Assembly (NCBI RefSeq): GCF_024055635.1
Contig: NZ_JAMXMB010000003.1
Location: forward strand, 1-64,000
Source: Microbacterium yannicii
GTDB taxonomy: Bacteria > Actinomycetota > Actinomycetes > Actinomycetales > Microbacteriaceae
Reading direction: 5' to 3'
Length of the DNA stretch: 64,000 nucleotides
Position numbers and translations under genes: made by a program. The stretch's first letter is position 1. The number at the start of each line of letters is the position of its first letter. Shown here one piece after another: positions 24,066 to 33,136 of the stretch. The notes under the pieces are model-generated. The model was not told where the DNA came from, ran no database searches, and worked only from the letters and a program-made list of their open reading frames with translations.

Positions 24066-26024
24066 TCACTCCCGCAGGATCTCGCGACAGACGATCGCCG
24101 CGGCTGCCGACCAGGCCTGCGGGCGGCACGCCGCCGGGTAGGGGGTGGGCAGGGACGTCGCGGACGCCGGGTCGCCGGAGTGCAGTTCCGGCACCCGATA
24201 GCCGAACCCCTCGGCCGCCGCCAGCAGGCCGTCGACCACCTGACGCGCGCGATCCCAGAGTCCCGCACGCGCCATTCCGTGCGCGCAGATCGCGGTGTCG
24301 TGGGTCCACACGCTGCCGCCGTGGTATGACAGCGGCCAGTAGCCGGCGGCCGCCGTGGACATCGTGCGGATGCCGTAGCCGCTCGACATCGTTGGCCCGA
24401 CCAGCAGCGACGCGACGTGGGCTTCGTCATCGGGGTCGAGCAGTCCCGTGCCGAGCAGGTGGCCGACGTTGCTCGTGAGGGTGTCGACCGGGCGCTTGTC
24501 GCGATCGAGGGCGACAGCCGGGTAACGGCCCTCCGGAGTCCGGACCCAGTACCTCTCGGCGAACCGGGCCCGCAGTCGCGCCGCCCAGGTGCGCAGATCA
24601 TCGGGCGCGGGTGCCGCGAGGTCTCGGTCGAGGTCGTCGCCGAGCGCCTCGAGCAGGTCGGCCCCCGACATCGCCGCTTCGTACGCGTACGCCTGCACCT
24701 CGCAGAGCGCAATCGGCCCCTGGGCGAGTGTGCCGTCGCGCCACTGGATCGAGTCGCCCGAATCCTTCCAGCCCTGGTTCGCCAGTCCGCGGCCGGTGCG
24801 GTCGACGTAATCCAGGAAGCCGTCGCCGTCGCTGTCGCCGTGCTCCACGATCCATCGCAGGGCGCCGACGAGCGCGGGCAGCAGGTCGCGCACTTCGGGT
24901 TCCGGCATCCCGGCCCGCCACGCGTCCGCGAGGACGCAGACCCACAGCGGCGTCGAGTCGACGCTGCCGTAGTACAGCGGCGGCAGGACGATGCCCTCGC
25001 CCGGCATCTCGAGCGTGGTCGCACGCAGTTCGTGCAGGATCTTGCCGGGTTCCTGGGCGGTATCGGGGTCGTCTTCCGTTCCCTGCAGCCGGGCGAGCAC
25101 CCGGAGAGTGGATGCCGCGATCCCCACGTCGACCGGCAGCGCCAGCCGGGCGGCCCAGAGGGCATCACGCCCGAACAGCGTGAAGAACCACGGCGTCCCG
25201 GCGGCGAAGAACTCGTCCCCTGGGTGAGCGGGAAGCGCCAGGCGCAGGGCGTCCAGGTCGCCGAGCGCCGTCTCGAGCCAGCGCGCGAGGCCGGGCTGGT
25301 CGGCGCGGACCTCCGCGGCGACGGCTGGCGGGGCCCACGGCGCGGGCCCCGACGCCTCGCGCACCACCAGTGCGTCGTCGTGGAGCTCCACCGACCACGC
25401 CACCTCGGTCCGACCGCCCGGGGCCACCTGCACCCGCCAGGTCGCGATGATGTCGTCGCCGGCTCGCTGGACTCGCGCATCCGTCGCCCGCAGGATGAAG
25501 CGCTGCGGTCCCGCCGAGACGGTGACCGCGGCATCCGGATCCTGCTCGATCTCGATCTGGACCGGGCGTGGACGGGAGATGCCGGCCTTCACATCGTGGA
25601 GCGGCGCGAACTCGGGACGAAGTCGCACCGAGAGCGTCGTCGTGATCGGCGCCGCCAGCCGTGACGCGATGGCCAGCCTCTCGCTGAGCCGCCCTGCTGC
25701 CACCCGTCGATCGCGCGTCAGCCGGACCTTGGGATCGGGCGTGGCGTCGTCGAGGCCGCGCAGCAGTCCACCGAACACGACCCGGTCCGCACCGTCGGGC
25801 GCCGCGGAGATCCATTCGATCGCCGAATCGTCACAGTTCAGCCCGATGGCGCGGATGTGTCGCACATCCCCGTGATAGACCCCGTCGATGGCGGCGTCAC
25901 CGAACTCGCCGTTCGAGGCCGACCATGCCTGCGACGGTGCTCGGAAGACGATCGTCGCCTCGTTGAGCAGCGGCTGCAAGGGCTGCGGTGGAGTGGTGGA
26001 CGAGGGGAGCGAGGCGGGACTCAT
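24066..26024 (-). CDS. glycogen-debranching-like glycosidase
   Basis: A 652-residue cytosolic (no signal peptide) glycoside hydrolase of the amylo-alpha-1,6-glucosidase type. The N-terminal beta-sandwich region (about 20-250) is of the debranching-enzyme N-terminal domain type; the C-terminal (alpha/alpha)6 barrel carries PWFFTLFGRDALW, WKDSGDSIQWRDG, EVQAYAYEAA and SYHGGSVWTHDTAICAHGM, with acidic residues in the expected places. The start at 26024 overlaps the permease stop as ATGA. As last gene of an ABC importer operon it probably hydrolyses the imported oligosaccharide; a specific linkage cannot be named. Confidence 0.85.
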   Translation of the reverse strand: MSPASLPSSTTPPQPLQPLLNEATIVFRAPSQAWSASNGEFGDAAIDGVYHGDVRHIRAIGLNCDDSAIEWISAAPDGADRVVFGGLLRGLDDATPDPKVRLTRDRRVAAGRLSERLAIASRLAAPITTTLSVRLRPEFAPLHDVKAGISRPRPVQIEIEQDPDAAVTVSAGPQRFILRATDARVQRAGDDIIATWRVQVAPGGRTEVAWSVELHDDALVVREASGPAPWAPPAVAAEVRADQPGLARWLETALGDLDALRLALPAHPGDEFFAAGTPWFFTLFGRDALWAARLALPVDVGIAASTLRVLARLQGTEDDPDTAQEPGKILHELRATTLEMPGEGIVLPPLYYGSVDSTPLWVCVLADAWRAGMPEPEVRDLLPALVGALRWIVEHGDSDGDGFLDYVDRTGRGLANQGWKDSGDSIQWRDGTLAQGPIALCEVQAYAYEAAMSGADLLEALGDDLDRDLAAPAPDDLRTWAARLRARFAERYWVRTPEGRYPAVALDRDKRPVDTLTSNVGHLLGTGLLDPDDEAHVASLLVGPTMSSGYGIRTMSTAAAGYWPLSYHGGSVWTHDTAICAHGMARAGLWDRARQVVDGLLAAAEGFGYRVPELHSGDPASATSLPTPYPAACRPQAWSAAAAIVCREILRE

Positions 26025-26932
26025 TCCTTGACGGCTCCTTCGCTGGTGTTCATGATCCGTCGCTGGAAGATGAAGAACATCACGGCGACCGGGACGGTCA
26101 TGACGAGCGCCGCTGCGAGCTTGATCGGATACTGGCTGCCCTGACTGAGCTGACCCGATGCCAGCGACGCGACGCCCTTGGTGAGGGTGGTCAGCTCGGG
26201 CGACTGGGTGGACACGATGAAGTGGGAGAGCTCGTTCCACGAGCCTTGGAACGACAGGATGATGATCGTGATGAGCGCCGGGCGCGCCATCGGGAGCACG
26301 ACCGACCAGAAGATCCGGAACGTCCCTGCCCCGTCGATGCGCGCCTGCTCCTCCACGGACACCGGGATGGACTCGAAGAAGTTCTTCATGATGAACACGC
26401 CGGCGGCGTCCACCAGGAGCGGCAGGATCATTCCCGCGTAGGAGTCATAGATGCCCAGCTGGTTGATGACCAGGAACCGCGGGATGAGAAGCACCACGCT
26501 CGGCACCGCCATCACGGCGATGACTCCGGCGTACACGACGCCGCGGCCGCGGAAGTTGAGCCGAGCCAGGGCGTAGCCCGCAAGAGACACGAAGAACACG
26601 CGCCCGAGCGTCACGGCGATCGTCACGATCGTGGAGTTGCGGAACCAGACGGGGAAGTCGCTGCGGAGGAACAGGCGCTCGTACGCCGCCGTCGTCCACG
26701 TCTGTGGAAGGAGAGCCACGGGGTTGCTCGCCGCATCGGCATCGGTCTTGAAGGACGTCCCGATCTGCACCAGGAAGGGATAGATGTAGAACAGCGCGAT
26801 CGCCACGAGCAGGACATAGAGGGCGATCTGCCATCCGATGCGGGCCGTCTTGCGACGGGCGTCGGACGGTGCCCGCGGCGCGAGCGTCTGCGCTCCCACC
26901 GGAGGGGCCGTGTCGATGGTCGTGCCCGTCAT
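26021..26932 (-). CDS. carbohydrate ABC transporter permease (MalG type)
   Basis: Second membrane subunit of a CUT1-type sugar importer, 303 residues, six membrane helices. The cytoplasmic EAA loop reads EQARIDGAGTFRIFWSVVLPMARPAL and would contact an ATPase. Its start overlaps the upstream permease as ATGA, and its stop overlaps the glycosidase. No ATPase gene is present in the operon, so a shared MsiK-like ATPase from elsewhere is expected. Confidence 0.93.
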   Translation of the reverse strand: MTGTTIDTAPPVGAQTLAPRAPSDARRKTARIGWQIALYVLLVAIALFYIYPFLVQIGTSFKTDADAASNPVALLPQTWTTAAYERLFLRSDFPVWFRNSTIVTIAVTLGRVFFVSLAGYALARLNFRGRGVVYAGVIAVMAVPSVVLLIPRFLVINQLGIYDSYAGMILPLLVDAAGVFIMKNFFESIPVSVEEQARIDGAGTFRIFWSVVLPMARPALITIIILSFQGSWNELSHFIVSTQSPELTTLTKGVASLASGQLSQGSQYPIKLAAALVMTVPVAVMFFIFQRRIMNTSEGAVKE

Positions 26933-28104
26933 GGTCGGCCTCTCGTGTCGGCGGGATCGGGTGGACTCGGGACCTGATCGGCGGCGACGGTCGCCGGGGT
27001 GGCGGTCGCGGGGCGCGTGGGCAACTGGTACTGCCGCGCCCGTCGCCGTGACACGGGGCGCTCACGCAGCACCCAGCGCTGGAAGATCGTGAACAGCACG
27101 ATGATCGCGAAGAGGATGAACGCGATGGCGGCGCCCTGCCCCCAGTTCTGGTCCAGGAATCCCGCGTCGTAGGACAGGTACGCCGGCGTCAGGGTCGTCT
27201 TGCCCGGCGCGCCCTGGGTGCCGGTGTAGATCTGGTCGAAGACCTGCCAGCAGCCGATCAGGCCGAGCGTCAGCACCGTGAACAGCGCCGGCTTCAGCTG
27301 TGGCAGGGTCACCCGCCAGAAGCGCTGCCAGGCGTTGGCTCCGTCGACCATCGCGGCCTCCTGGATCTCGGGTCCGATGTTCTGCAGGGCCGCGAGGAAC
27401 AGGAGCATGAAGGTGCCGCTCGTCGTGAAGATGCCCATGAGGATGATCGCCGACATCGCGACGGACGGCCCGGCGAGCCAGTTCCACCACGACACGCCGA
27501 GGAAGTCGTTCTCGGTCAGGGCCGCCGGGCCATCGGTGATGCCCACCGCCGCCAGTGCGTTGTGGAGGATGCCGCTCGGGTCCGCCCACCAGTTCGGTCC
27601 ATCGATGCCGATCGCGGCGAGGATCGCGTTGACGGGACCCGCCGCGTTGAAGAGGAACAGCCAGAGCACCATGATCGCCACGGTCGCCGTGACCGAGGGG
27701 AAGTAGAACGCCGTGCGGAAGAGCCCTCGACCGCGCAGGACTGCACCGTTGACCAGGACGGCGAGGAAGAGGGACAGCGCGGTCTGCAGCGGCACGACGA
27801 GGAGCACGTACCACGCGTTGTTGCGCATCGCCGTTCCGAAGTCGCGTGTCGCGAGGCCGTCGCCCGTCGTCACGGCCGCGTAGTTCTCCAGTCCCACGAA
27901 GCCGACGCCCGACGAGAATGGGCTTCCTCGGCCGGACCAGTCGGAGACGCTCACCCACAGCGCCATGAGCACCGGCACGAGCAGGAAGACGCCCAGGATG
28001 ACGATGACGGGGAGGGTGAAGATCCACCCCGCGGCGGCCTCGCCGCGGCGGATCCCCGATCGGGGGCTCCGCGCGCGGCGAGGCGCGGTGGCGGTCGCGG
28101 TCAT
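26929..28104 (-). CDS. carbohydrate ABC transporter permease (MalF type)
   Basis: First membrane subunit of the importer, 391 residues. Six helices plus a long periplasmic stretch (about 120-200) typical of MalF-like proteins; the EAA loop reads EAAMVDGANAWQRFWRVTLPQLKPAL. A Pro/Thr/Ala-rich basic C-terminal tail of about 30 residues is extra. It starts 7 bp after the solute-binding protein and ends with an ATGA overlap into the next permease. Confidence 0.93.
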   Translation of the reverse strand: MTATATAPRRARSPRSGIRRGEAAAGWIFTLPVIVILGVFLLVPVLMALWVSVSDWSGRGSPFSSGVGFVGLENYAAVTTGDGLATRDFGTAMRNNAWYVLLVVPLQTALSLFLAVLVNGAVLRGRGLFRTAFYFPSVTATVAIMVLWLFLFNAAGPVNAILAAIGIDGPNWWADPSGILHNALAAVGITDGPAALTENDFLGVSWWNWLAGPSVAMSAIILMGIFTTSGTFMLLFLAALQNIGPEIQEAAMVDGANAWQRFWRVTLPQLKPALFTVLTLGLIGCWQVFDQIYTGTQGAPGKTTLTPAYLSYDAGFLDQNWGQGAAIAFILFAIIVLFTIFQRWVLRERPVSRRRARQYQLPTRPATATPATVAADQVPSPPDPADTRGRP

Positions 28105-28111
28105 GGCCGGC

Positions 28112-29368
28112 TCAGCCGACGATCGCCTCGAGGTTCGACTGCACCGAGTCGAGGATCTGCTGGGGATCGCCGGTCTTCAGGCCCTCGAGCTGGGCATTGA
28201 AATCGGTGATGACGTCGGCGGTGCCGTCGTACGTCGGGATGCCCTGCGCGTAGTCCGCACCTGCGAGGAAGGCAGCGAGGTCGGGATTGTCGCTCGTCCA
28301 CTGCTCTGCGGCGGACTCGATGGAGGGCATGACCCCGAACGCCTGGGAGAAGGCCAGCTGCTGCTCGGTGCTCGTCAGGTACTGCACGAGATCGAGCGCG
28401 GCCTGCTGGTTGGGGCTGTCGGCCGCCATGCCCCAGCAGTTGGTGTACTGCAGCGTACCCTTGCCCGCGGGCCCCTCGGGGAGCTCGGCGACCACATACT
28501 GCACGTCGGGGAAGTCATTGGTCATCGCCCCCGTGATCCAGTTGCCCTCGATGGTCATGGCTGTCAGCTGCTTGCCGAACGCCTCGCCGCCCCATCCCGC
28601 ACCGACGTCGGAGGAATAGGCGAACGTGCCCGCCGCCATGTTGTCCTTCACGTAGGTGAGGGCGTCGACGTTCTCCTGGCTGCTGGCGATCGCCTCGCCG
28701 TCCTTCACCAGGCCCCCGCCCGTCTGCGCCATGAACGAGCCCACGCGCTGGTACTCGGGTCCGAAGCCGAGACCGACGACGCCGTCCTTCGTCAGGGTCT
28801 GAGCCACGGTCGCCAACTGGTCCCACGTGGTCGGGATGTCGGCGTCGGTCAGGCCGGCGGCATCCCACAGCCCCTTGTTGATGACGAGCGCGAGCGTGGA
28901 GAAGTCCTTCGGCGCACAGTAGAACTCGTCCTCGAACGTGAAGTTGTCCACGAGGGACGGGTAGAAGTCGTCCTTGTTCTCGAGCTGGTCGCCGTAGGCC
29001 ACCAGCGAGCCGTTCCCCGCGTACCCGGCGAGCGCCTCGGTCGCGAGGTAGAACAGGTCGGGCGGATCACCCGCCGCGAAGCCCTGCGAGAGCTGCTGGG
29101 GAAGGTCGTTGGCGACCTGAACGCTGGCTTCGACCCCGGAATCCTTCGACCAGGCCGCGACGGCGTCCTCGACGGCTTGCGTCTCTGCGTCGCCTGACGT
29201 GCCGATGAGGACGGTGAGCGCATCGTCGCTCGAGGTGAGCTCACCTGAACCGGCGTCACCGCCGCCCCCGCCGTCATCGAATCCGGATCCGCAGGATGTC
29301 AGTGTCAGCGCGCCGGCTATCAGGAGCGCGCCCGCCCCGAGGAGGCCGCGTGGGGTGTGCCGTGTCAT
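28112..29368 (-). CDS. sugar ABC transporter solute-binding lipoprotein
   Basis: Extracellular lipid-anchored receptor that captures the sugar for the two permeases downstream, 418 residues. A lipobox (LTLTSC) ends the signal peptide near residue 27, followed by a Gly/Asp-rich linker and a family-1 solute-binding fold. The ATG at 29368 was chosen over an upstream in-frame ATG because GAAGGAG precedes it and the signal peptide then has normal length. Divergent from a LacI gene whose operators lie between. Confidence 0.92.
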   Translation of the reverse strand: MTRHTPRGLLGAGALLIAGALTLTSCGSGFDDGGGGGDAGSGELTSSDDALTVLIGTSGDAETQAVEDAVAAWSKDSGVEASVQVANDLPQQLSQGFAAGDPPDLFYLATEALAGYAGNGSLVAYGDQLENKDDFYPSLVDNFTFEDEFYCAPKDFSTLALVINKGLWDAAGLTDADIPTTWDQLATVAQTLTKDGVVGLGFGPEYQRVGSFMAQTGGGLVKDGEAIASSQENVDALTYVKDNMAAGTFAYSSDVGAGWGGEAFGKQLTAMTIEGNWITGAMTNDFPDVQYVVAELPEGPAGKGTLQYTNCWGMAADSPNQQAALDLVQYLTSTEQQLAFSQAFGVMPSIESAAEQWTSDNPDLAAFLAGADYAQGIPTYDGTADVITDFNAQLEGLKTGDPQQILDSVQSNLEAIVG

Positions 29369-29448
29369 GAGTCTCTTCTCCTTCGATGAGTGCTTCGGGA
29401 TCGGCGTCGATCGCGCATGGGCTGTCGAGCGGCGGTCGGACGCTCGCA

Positions 29449-29547
29449 ATTTGAACGATCAAAGTTCGTTCGTGATGCCACGCTAGAAACTGTCGGCGGC
29501 GAGTGTCAAGGGGGTAGCGCGGTCGTAGGATAACGATTTGAACGATC
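29449..29547. promoter_or_regulatory. paired LacI-type operators
   Basis: ATTTGAACGATC occurs at 29449-29460 and again at 29536-29547; the first copy extends to TTTGA-ACGA-TCAAA, a LacI-style dyad. They lie between the divergent importer operon and the lacI-type gene. A -10 TAGGAT (29526-29531) for the regulator ends just before the second site. A TGTCAA upstream at 29502-29507 may be its -35. The 87-bp distance would permit looping. Confidence 0.6.
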
Positions 29548-29578
29548 CGATCCGGCGCCGATCGGGGAGGGGACGAGC

Positions 29579-30589
29579 ATGGCGAGACCGCCCACTGTCG
29601 AAGACGTCGCGCTCGCCGCGGGCGTCTCGCGCCAGACGGTGTCCAACGTCATCAACAGCCCCGACATCGTCCGCGAGAGGACCCGGGAGCGCGTGCTGCA
29701 GGCGATCTCAGAACTCGGCTACCGCCCGCAGGTGGCGGCGCGGCGGCTACGCACGCGGCGCAGCTCGACCATCGGCATCCACCTCGACCCATATGCCGGC
29801 GGGATCTCGGGAGTCGTCCTCGACCGATTCGTCCACGCGCTGACCGAGCACGCCGGTGACCGCGGCATGCGCATCCAGCTCTACGCGGCGCGGTCCCCGA
29901 CCGAGGAGATCGACCGCATGCGCGAGCTCACCGACGGCGGCGAGATCGACGCGGTGATCATCACCGGAACCTTCACAGGCGACCCGCGCACGCGGTGGCT
30001 GGTCGACCGGGGGATTCCCTTCGTGTCGTTCGGGCGCCCCTGGGGCGAGGACGACGTGGCGGCCCCCACCCACCTGTGGGTGGACGTCGACGGAGCGGCC
30101 GGCACCCGTGCGGCTACCGTCGAGGTGCTCGGGCGGGGAGGCTCACGCGTCGCCTTCCTGGGCTGGCCGGCCGGGTCGGGCACCGGCGACGAGCGGGAGC
30201 GGGGCTGGCGTGAGGCGATGGCGACCGCCGACGCCGACGGCCCACGGCTCGTGAGCGAGGAGGGCGTCGCCCGGGCCCGCGCTGTGGTGGACGCATTCCT
30301 CGCGGAGGGCGCAGGGGTCGACGGCATCGTGTGCGCGAGCGACGCCCTCGCGATCGGCGCGCATCTGGCAGCTGCCTCGGCGGGGATGGCCGACCTGCCC
30401 GTCATCGGATTCGACAACACCCCGGCCGCAGAGGCGATGGGGCTGAGCAGCGTCGAGCAGCTGCCGGAACGCGTCGCGGTGGGCGTACTGGAGCTTCTGA
30501 TGGGGGCGTCGGGCAACGTCATCGCGCCTCGCACTCCGATCGCTGGGTCGGCGCACGTGCTGGTCGAACCTCAGCTCGTGCTGCGATAG
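29579..30589 (+). CDS. LacI family transcriptional regulator
   Basis: A 336-residue sugar-responsive repressor. The N-terminal helix-turn-helix (TVEDVALAAGVSRQTVSNVIN) and hinge (AARRLRTRR) are followed by a periplasmic-binding-protein-like effector domain. The ATG follows GGGGAGGGG. Divergent from the ABC importer/glycosidase operon and near paired operators, so it probably represses that operon and itself until the sugar is present. Confidence 0.92.
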   Translation: MARPPTVEDVALAAGVSRQTVSNVINSPDIVRERTRERVLQAISELGYRPQVAARRLRTRRSSTIGIHLDPYAGGISGVVLDRFVHALTEHAGDRGMRIQLYAARSPTEEIDRMRELTDGGEIDAVIITGTFTGDPRTRWLVDRGIPFVSFGRPWGEDDVAAPTHLWVDVDGAAGTRAATVEVLGRGGSRVAFLGWPAGSGTGDERERGWREAMATADADGPRLVSEEGVARARAVVDAFLAEGAGVDGIVCASDALAIGAHLAAASAGMADLPVIGFDNTPAAEAMGLSSVEQLPERVAVGVLELLMGASGNVIAPRTPIAGSAHVLVEPQLVLR

Positions 30590-30602
30590 GCCCGTGCCCG
30601 CG

Positions 30603-31427
30603 TCAGACGGGTCGGCTGCGCCCGATGCGCCGCTCGAGCTCGTCGGCAGCCGCGCGTGCCGCGGCGGAGAGGGCTGCTGAGATCTCCGCGTCGGGGCTGC
30701 CGGCGCTCGCCGACCACGTGAGTGCGACGGCGGCCGCCGGCCAGCCGGTATGGTCGCGCACGACCGCGCCGATCGAACGCATGCCGAGCGTGACCTCGCC
30801 GTCTTCGATCGCGTAGCCGCGATCGCGCACCTCGCGCAGCACCTCGCGCAGCTCGCCGGGCCGGCGAGGTCCTCGGCCGGTCCGGTCGGCGAAGGCCGCG
30901 GCATCCGGGAACAGCGCCCGCACCTGCTCACGGGGCAGTGCCGCGAGCATCGCCCGGCCCGTCGCCGTCAGGTGCGCGGGCAGGCGCACGCCGACGTCCG
31001 TCACGAGCGCCGGCCGTCGAGGCGCTCGCTCCTCGACGATGTAGAGCACGTCGCGTCCGTGCATCACGGCCAGATGGGCGCTCTCGCCCGCCCGGTCGAC
31101 GAGATCGGCGAGCACGGGACGCCCGAGACGGGCCAGCGGCTCCTGACGCGAATATCCGCCGGCCAGTTCGAAGGCGGCGATGCCGAGGCCCCACCGGCGC
31201 TCTTCGGGCAGGTGCACGACGAACTGGTGCTCCTGCAGCGTGGTGAGCAGGTGGTACACCGTGGAGCGCGGGATGCCGAGCGCAGTCGCGATCGCCCGCG
31301 CCGGGGCGGGGCCGCGCTGGCGGGCCAGGAACGACAGGATCCGCAGCGTCTGGTCGGCGGCCGGAACCTGCGGCCGTGCGGGATCCGCGACGGGCGGGTC
31401 TGAGGAGAGGTCGGGGCTGTCTGGCAT
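30603..31427 (-). CDS. IclR family regulator, probable hut regulator
   Basis: A 274-residue regulator. A disordered N-terminus (1-24) precedes the winged helix (TLRILSFLARQRGPAPARAIATALGIPRSTVYHLLTTL) and the IclR effector-binding domain (DRAGESAHLAVMHGRDVLYIVEE; GRAMLAALP). The ATG at 31427 lies inside an inverted repeat; earlier in-frame starts would run antisense into hutH. Divergent from hutHUI with only 61 bp between, which suggests it controls histidine use and itself, by repression or activation. The effector (perhaps urocanate) is inference. Confidence 0.88.
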   Translation of the reverse strand: MPDSPDLSSDPPVADPARPQVPAADQTLRILSFLARQRGPAPARAIATALGIPRSTVYHLLTTLQEHQFVVHLPEERRWGLGIAAFELAGGYSRQEPLARLGRPVLADLVDRAGESAHLAVMHGRDVLYIVEERAPRRPALVTDVGVRLPAHLTATGRAMLAALPREQVRALFPDAAAFADRTGRGPRRPGELREVLREVRDRGYAIEDGEVTLGMRSIGAVVRDHTGWPAAAVALTWSASAGSPDAEISAALSAAARAAADELERRIGRSRPV

Positions 31428-31435
31428 GACAGACA
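31418..31435. promoter_or_regulatory. inverted repeat at the IclR start codon
   Basis: TGTCTG-GCATGA-CAGACA is a perfect 6+6 inverted repeat with the iclR-type start codon in its centre. Probably an operator by which the regulator blocks its own expression; the hutH promoter would be just to the right. No clear -10 box for hutH was seen. Confidence 0.5.
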
Positions 31436-31488
31436 CAGGATGCCACGACCCGGTGTCGCACGGCAGCCCGCCGGTGTGGAATCGGAGC

Positions 31489-33135
31489 ATGAGCGCGAGT
31501 CTCGACAGCACCGTCACGCCACCATCCGCGAGCGACGTCCCCGCCGCCACCAGCAGTGCCGTCACTCTCGGTGGCGCGCCGCTCTCCCCGGCGGACGTCG
31601 TGGCCGTCGCCCGCGGCGGCGCACGCGTCATCGTCGCCCCCGAGACGCTGGCCCGGGTGGCGGCATCTCGCACGCTCGTCGAAGGGCTCGCCGACGACCC
31701 CGACCCGCACTACGGCATCTCGACCGGCTTCGGCGCGCTCGCCACGACGTTCATCGCCCCCGAGCGGCGCGTGCAGCTGCAGGCGAGCCTCATCCGCTCG
31801 CACGCCGCCGGCACCGGGCCCGAGGTGGAGCGCGAGGTCGTGCGCGCCCTCATGCTGCTGCGCCTGCAGACCCTCGCCACCGGCCACACCGGCGTGCGCC
31901 CTGTCGTCGTCGAGACCTACGCGGGCATGCTCAACGCGGGCATCACGCCGATCATCCGCGAGTACGGCTCGCTCGGCTGCTCGGGCGACCTCGCCCCGCT
32001 GTCGCACGTCGCGCTCGCCGCGATGGGTGAGGGGCGCGTCCGCAACGCTGACGGCGACGAGGTCGAGGCCGCCGACGCACTGGCCGCGGCATCCCTCGCG
32101 CCTCTTGTGCTACGCGAGAAGGAGGGGCTCGCGCTCATCAACGGCACCGACGGGATGCTCGGGATGCTGCTGCTCGCGCTGCACGACATCTCGCTGCTCC
32201 TCGACACCGCCGACGTCGCCGCGGCGATGTCCGTCGAATCGCAACTGGGCACCGACGCCGTGTTCGCCGCCGACCTGCAGGCCCTGCGCCCCCAGGTCGG
32301 GCAGGCGGTGTCGGCCGCGAACCTGCGTGCCGTGCTGGCGGGCTCGCCCATCGTGGCATCGCACCGCGACCCCGCCGTCTGCACACGCGTGCAGGACGCG
32401 TACTCGCTGCGCTGCTCGCCCCAGGTGCACGGCGCCGCACGCGACACCGCCGACCATGCGCGCATCATCGCGACGCGAGAGCTCGCCGCCGCGGTCGACA
32501 ACCCGGTCATCACCGACGACGGCCGCGTCGAGTCCAACGGCAACTTCCACGGGGCGCCGGTGGCGTACGTGCTCGACTTCCTCGCGATCGCCGTTGCCGA
32601 CGTCGCCTCGATCTCGGAGCGTCGCACCGACCGCGCGCTCGACCCCGCCCGCAGCAACGGCCTCCCGCCGTTCCTCGCGCACGAGGTGGGCGTCGACTCG
32701 GGCTTCATGATCGCCCAGTACGCGGCTGCGGGGATCGTCTCGGAGCTGAAGCGGCTCGCGGTCCCGGCATCCGTCGACTCCATCCCGTCATCGGCCATGC
32801 AGGAGGACCACGTGTCGATGGGGTGGGCCGCGGCCCGCAAGCTGCGCCGCGCCGTCGACGGGCTTTCGCGGGTGCTCGCCATCGAGGTGCTGACGGCCGC
32901 ACGCGCCCTCGACCTGCGTACGCCGCTGCAGCCCGGTGCTGCCACCGGCGCGGTGCGCGACCTGGTGCGCACCGTCGCGGGCGGGCCCGGACCCGACCGG
33001 TTCCTGTCGCCGGAGATGGAGGCCGTGACCATGCTGGTCGCATCGGGAGCCGTCGCCCGGGCAGCCTTCCCGACCACCTCCTTCCCGACCACCGCCTTTC
33101 AGCCCAGCGCCGTTCAGCCCACCACGAAGGAGTGA
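31489..33135 (+). CDS. hutH: histidine ammonia-lyase
   Basis: First step of histidine breakdown: elimination of ammonia to give urocanate, with a self-made MIO electrophile. The 548-residue protein has [11 protein letters not shown] and the MIO loop [14 protein letters not shown], where the triad is Cys164-Ser165-Gly166 instead of the more common Ala-Ser-Gly; [15 protein letters not shown] and ESNGNFHG are also present. The first 25 residues and the last 20 ([17 protein letters not shown]) are extra, low-complexity additions; the tail repeats FPTT. ATG at 31489 follows GGAG. hutU follows with a 1-bp gap. Confidence 0.95.
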   Translation: MSASLDSTVTPPSASDVPAATSSAVTLGGAPLSPADVVAVARGGARVIVAPETLARVAASRTLVEGLADDPDPHYGISTGFGALATTFIAPERRVQLQASLIRSHAAGTGPEVEREVVRALMLLRLQTLATGHTGVRPVVVETYAGMLNAGITPIIREYGSLGCSGDLAPLSHVALAAMGEGRVRNADGDEVEAADALAAASLAPLVLREKEGLALINGTDGMLGMLLLALHDISLLLDTADVAAAMSVESQLGTDAVFAADLQALRPQVGQAVSAANLRAVLAGSPIVASHRDPAVCTRVQDAYSLRCSPQVHGAARDTADHARIIATRELAAAVDNPVITDDGRVESNGNFHGAPVAYVLDFLAIAVADVASISERRTDRALDPARSNGLPPFLAHEVGVDSGFMIAQYAAAGIVSELKRLAVPASVDSIPSSAMQEDHVSMGWAAARKLRRAVDGLSRVLAIEVLTAARALDLRTPLQPGAATGAVRDLVRTVAGGPGPDRFLSPEMEAVTMLVASGAVARAAFPTTSFPTTAFQPSAVQPTTKE

Positions 33136-33136
33136 G

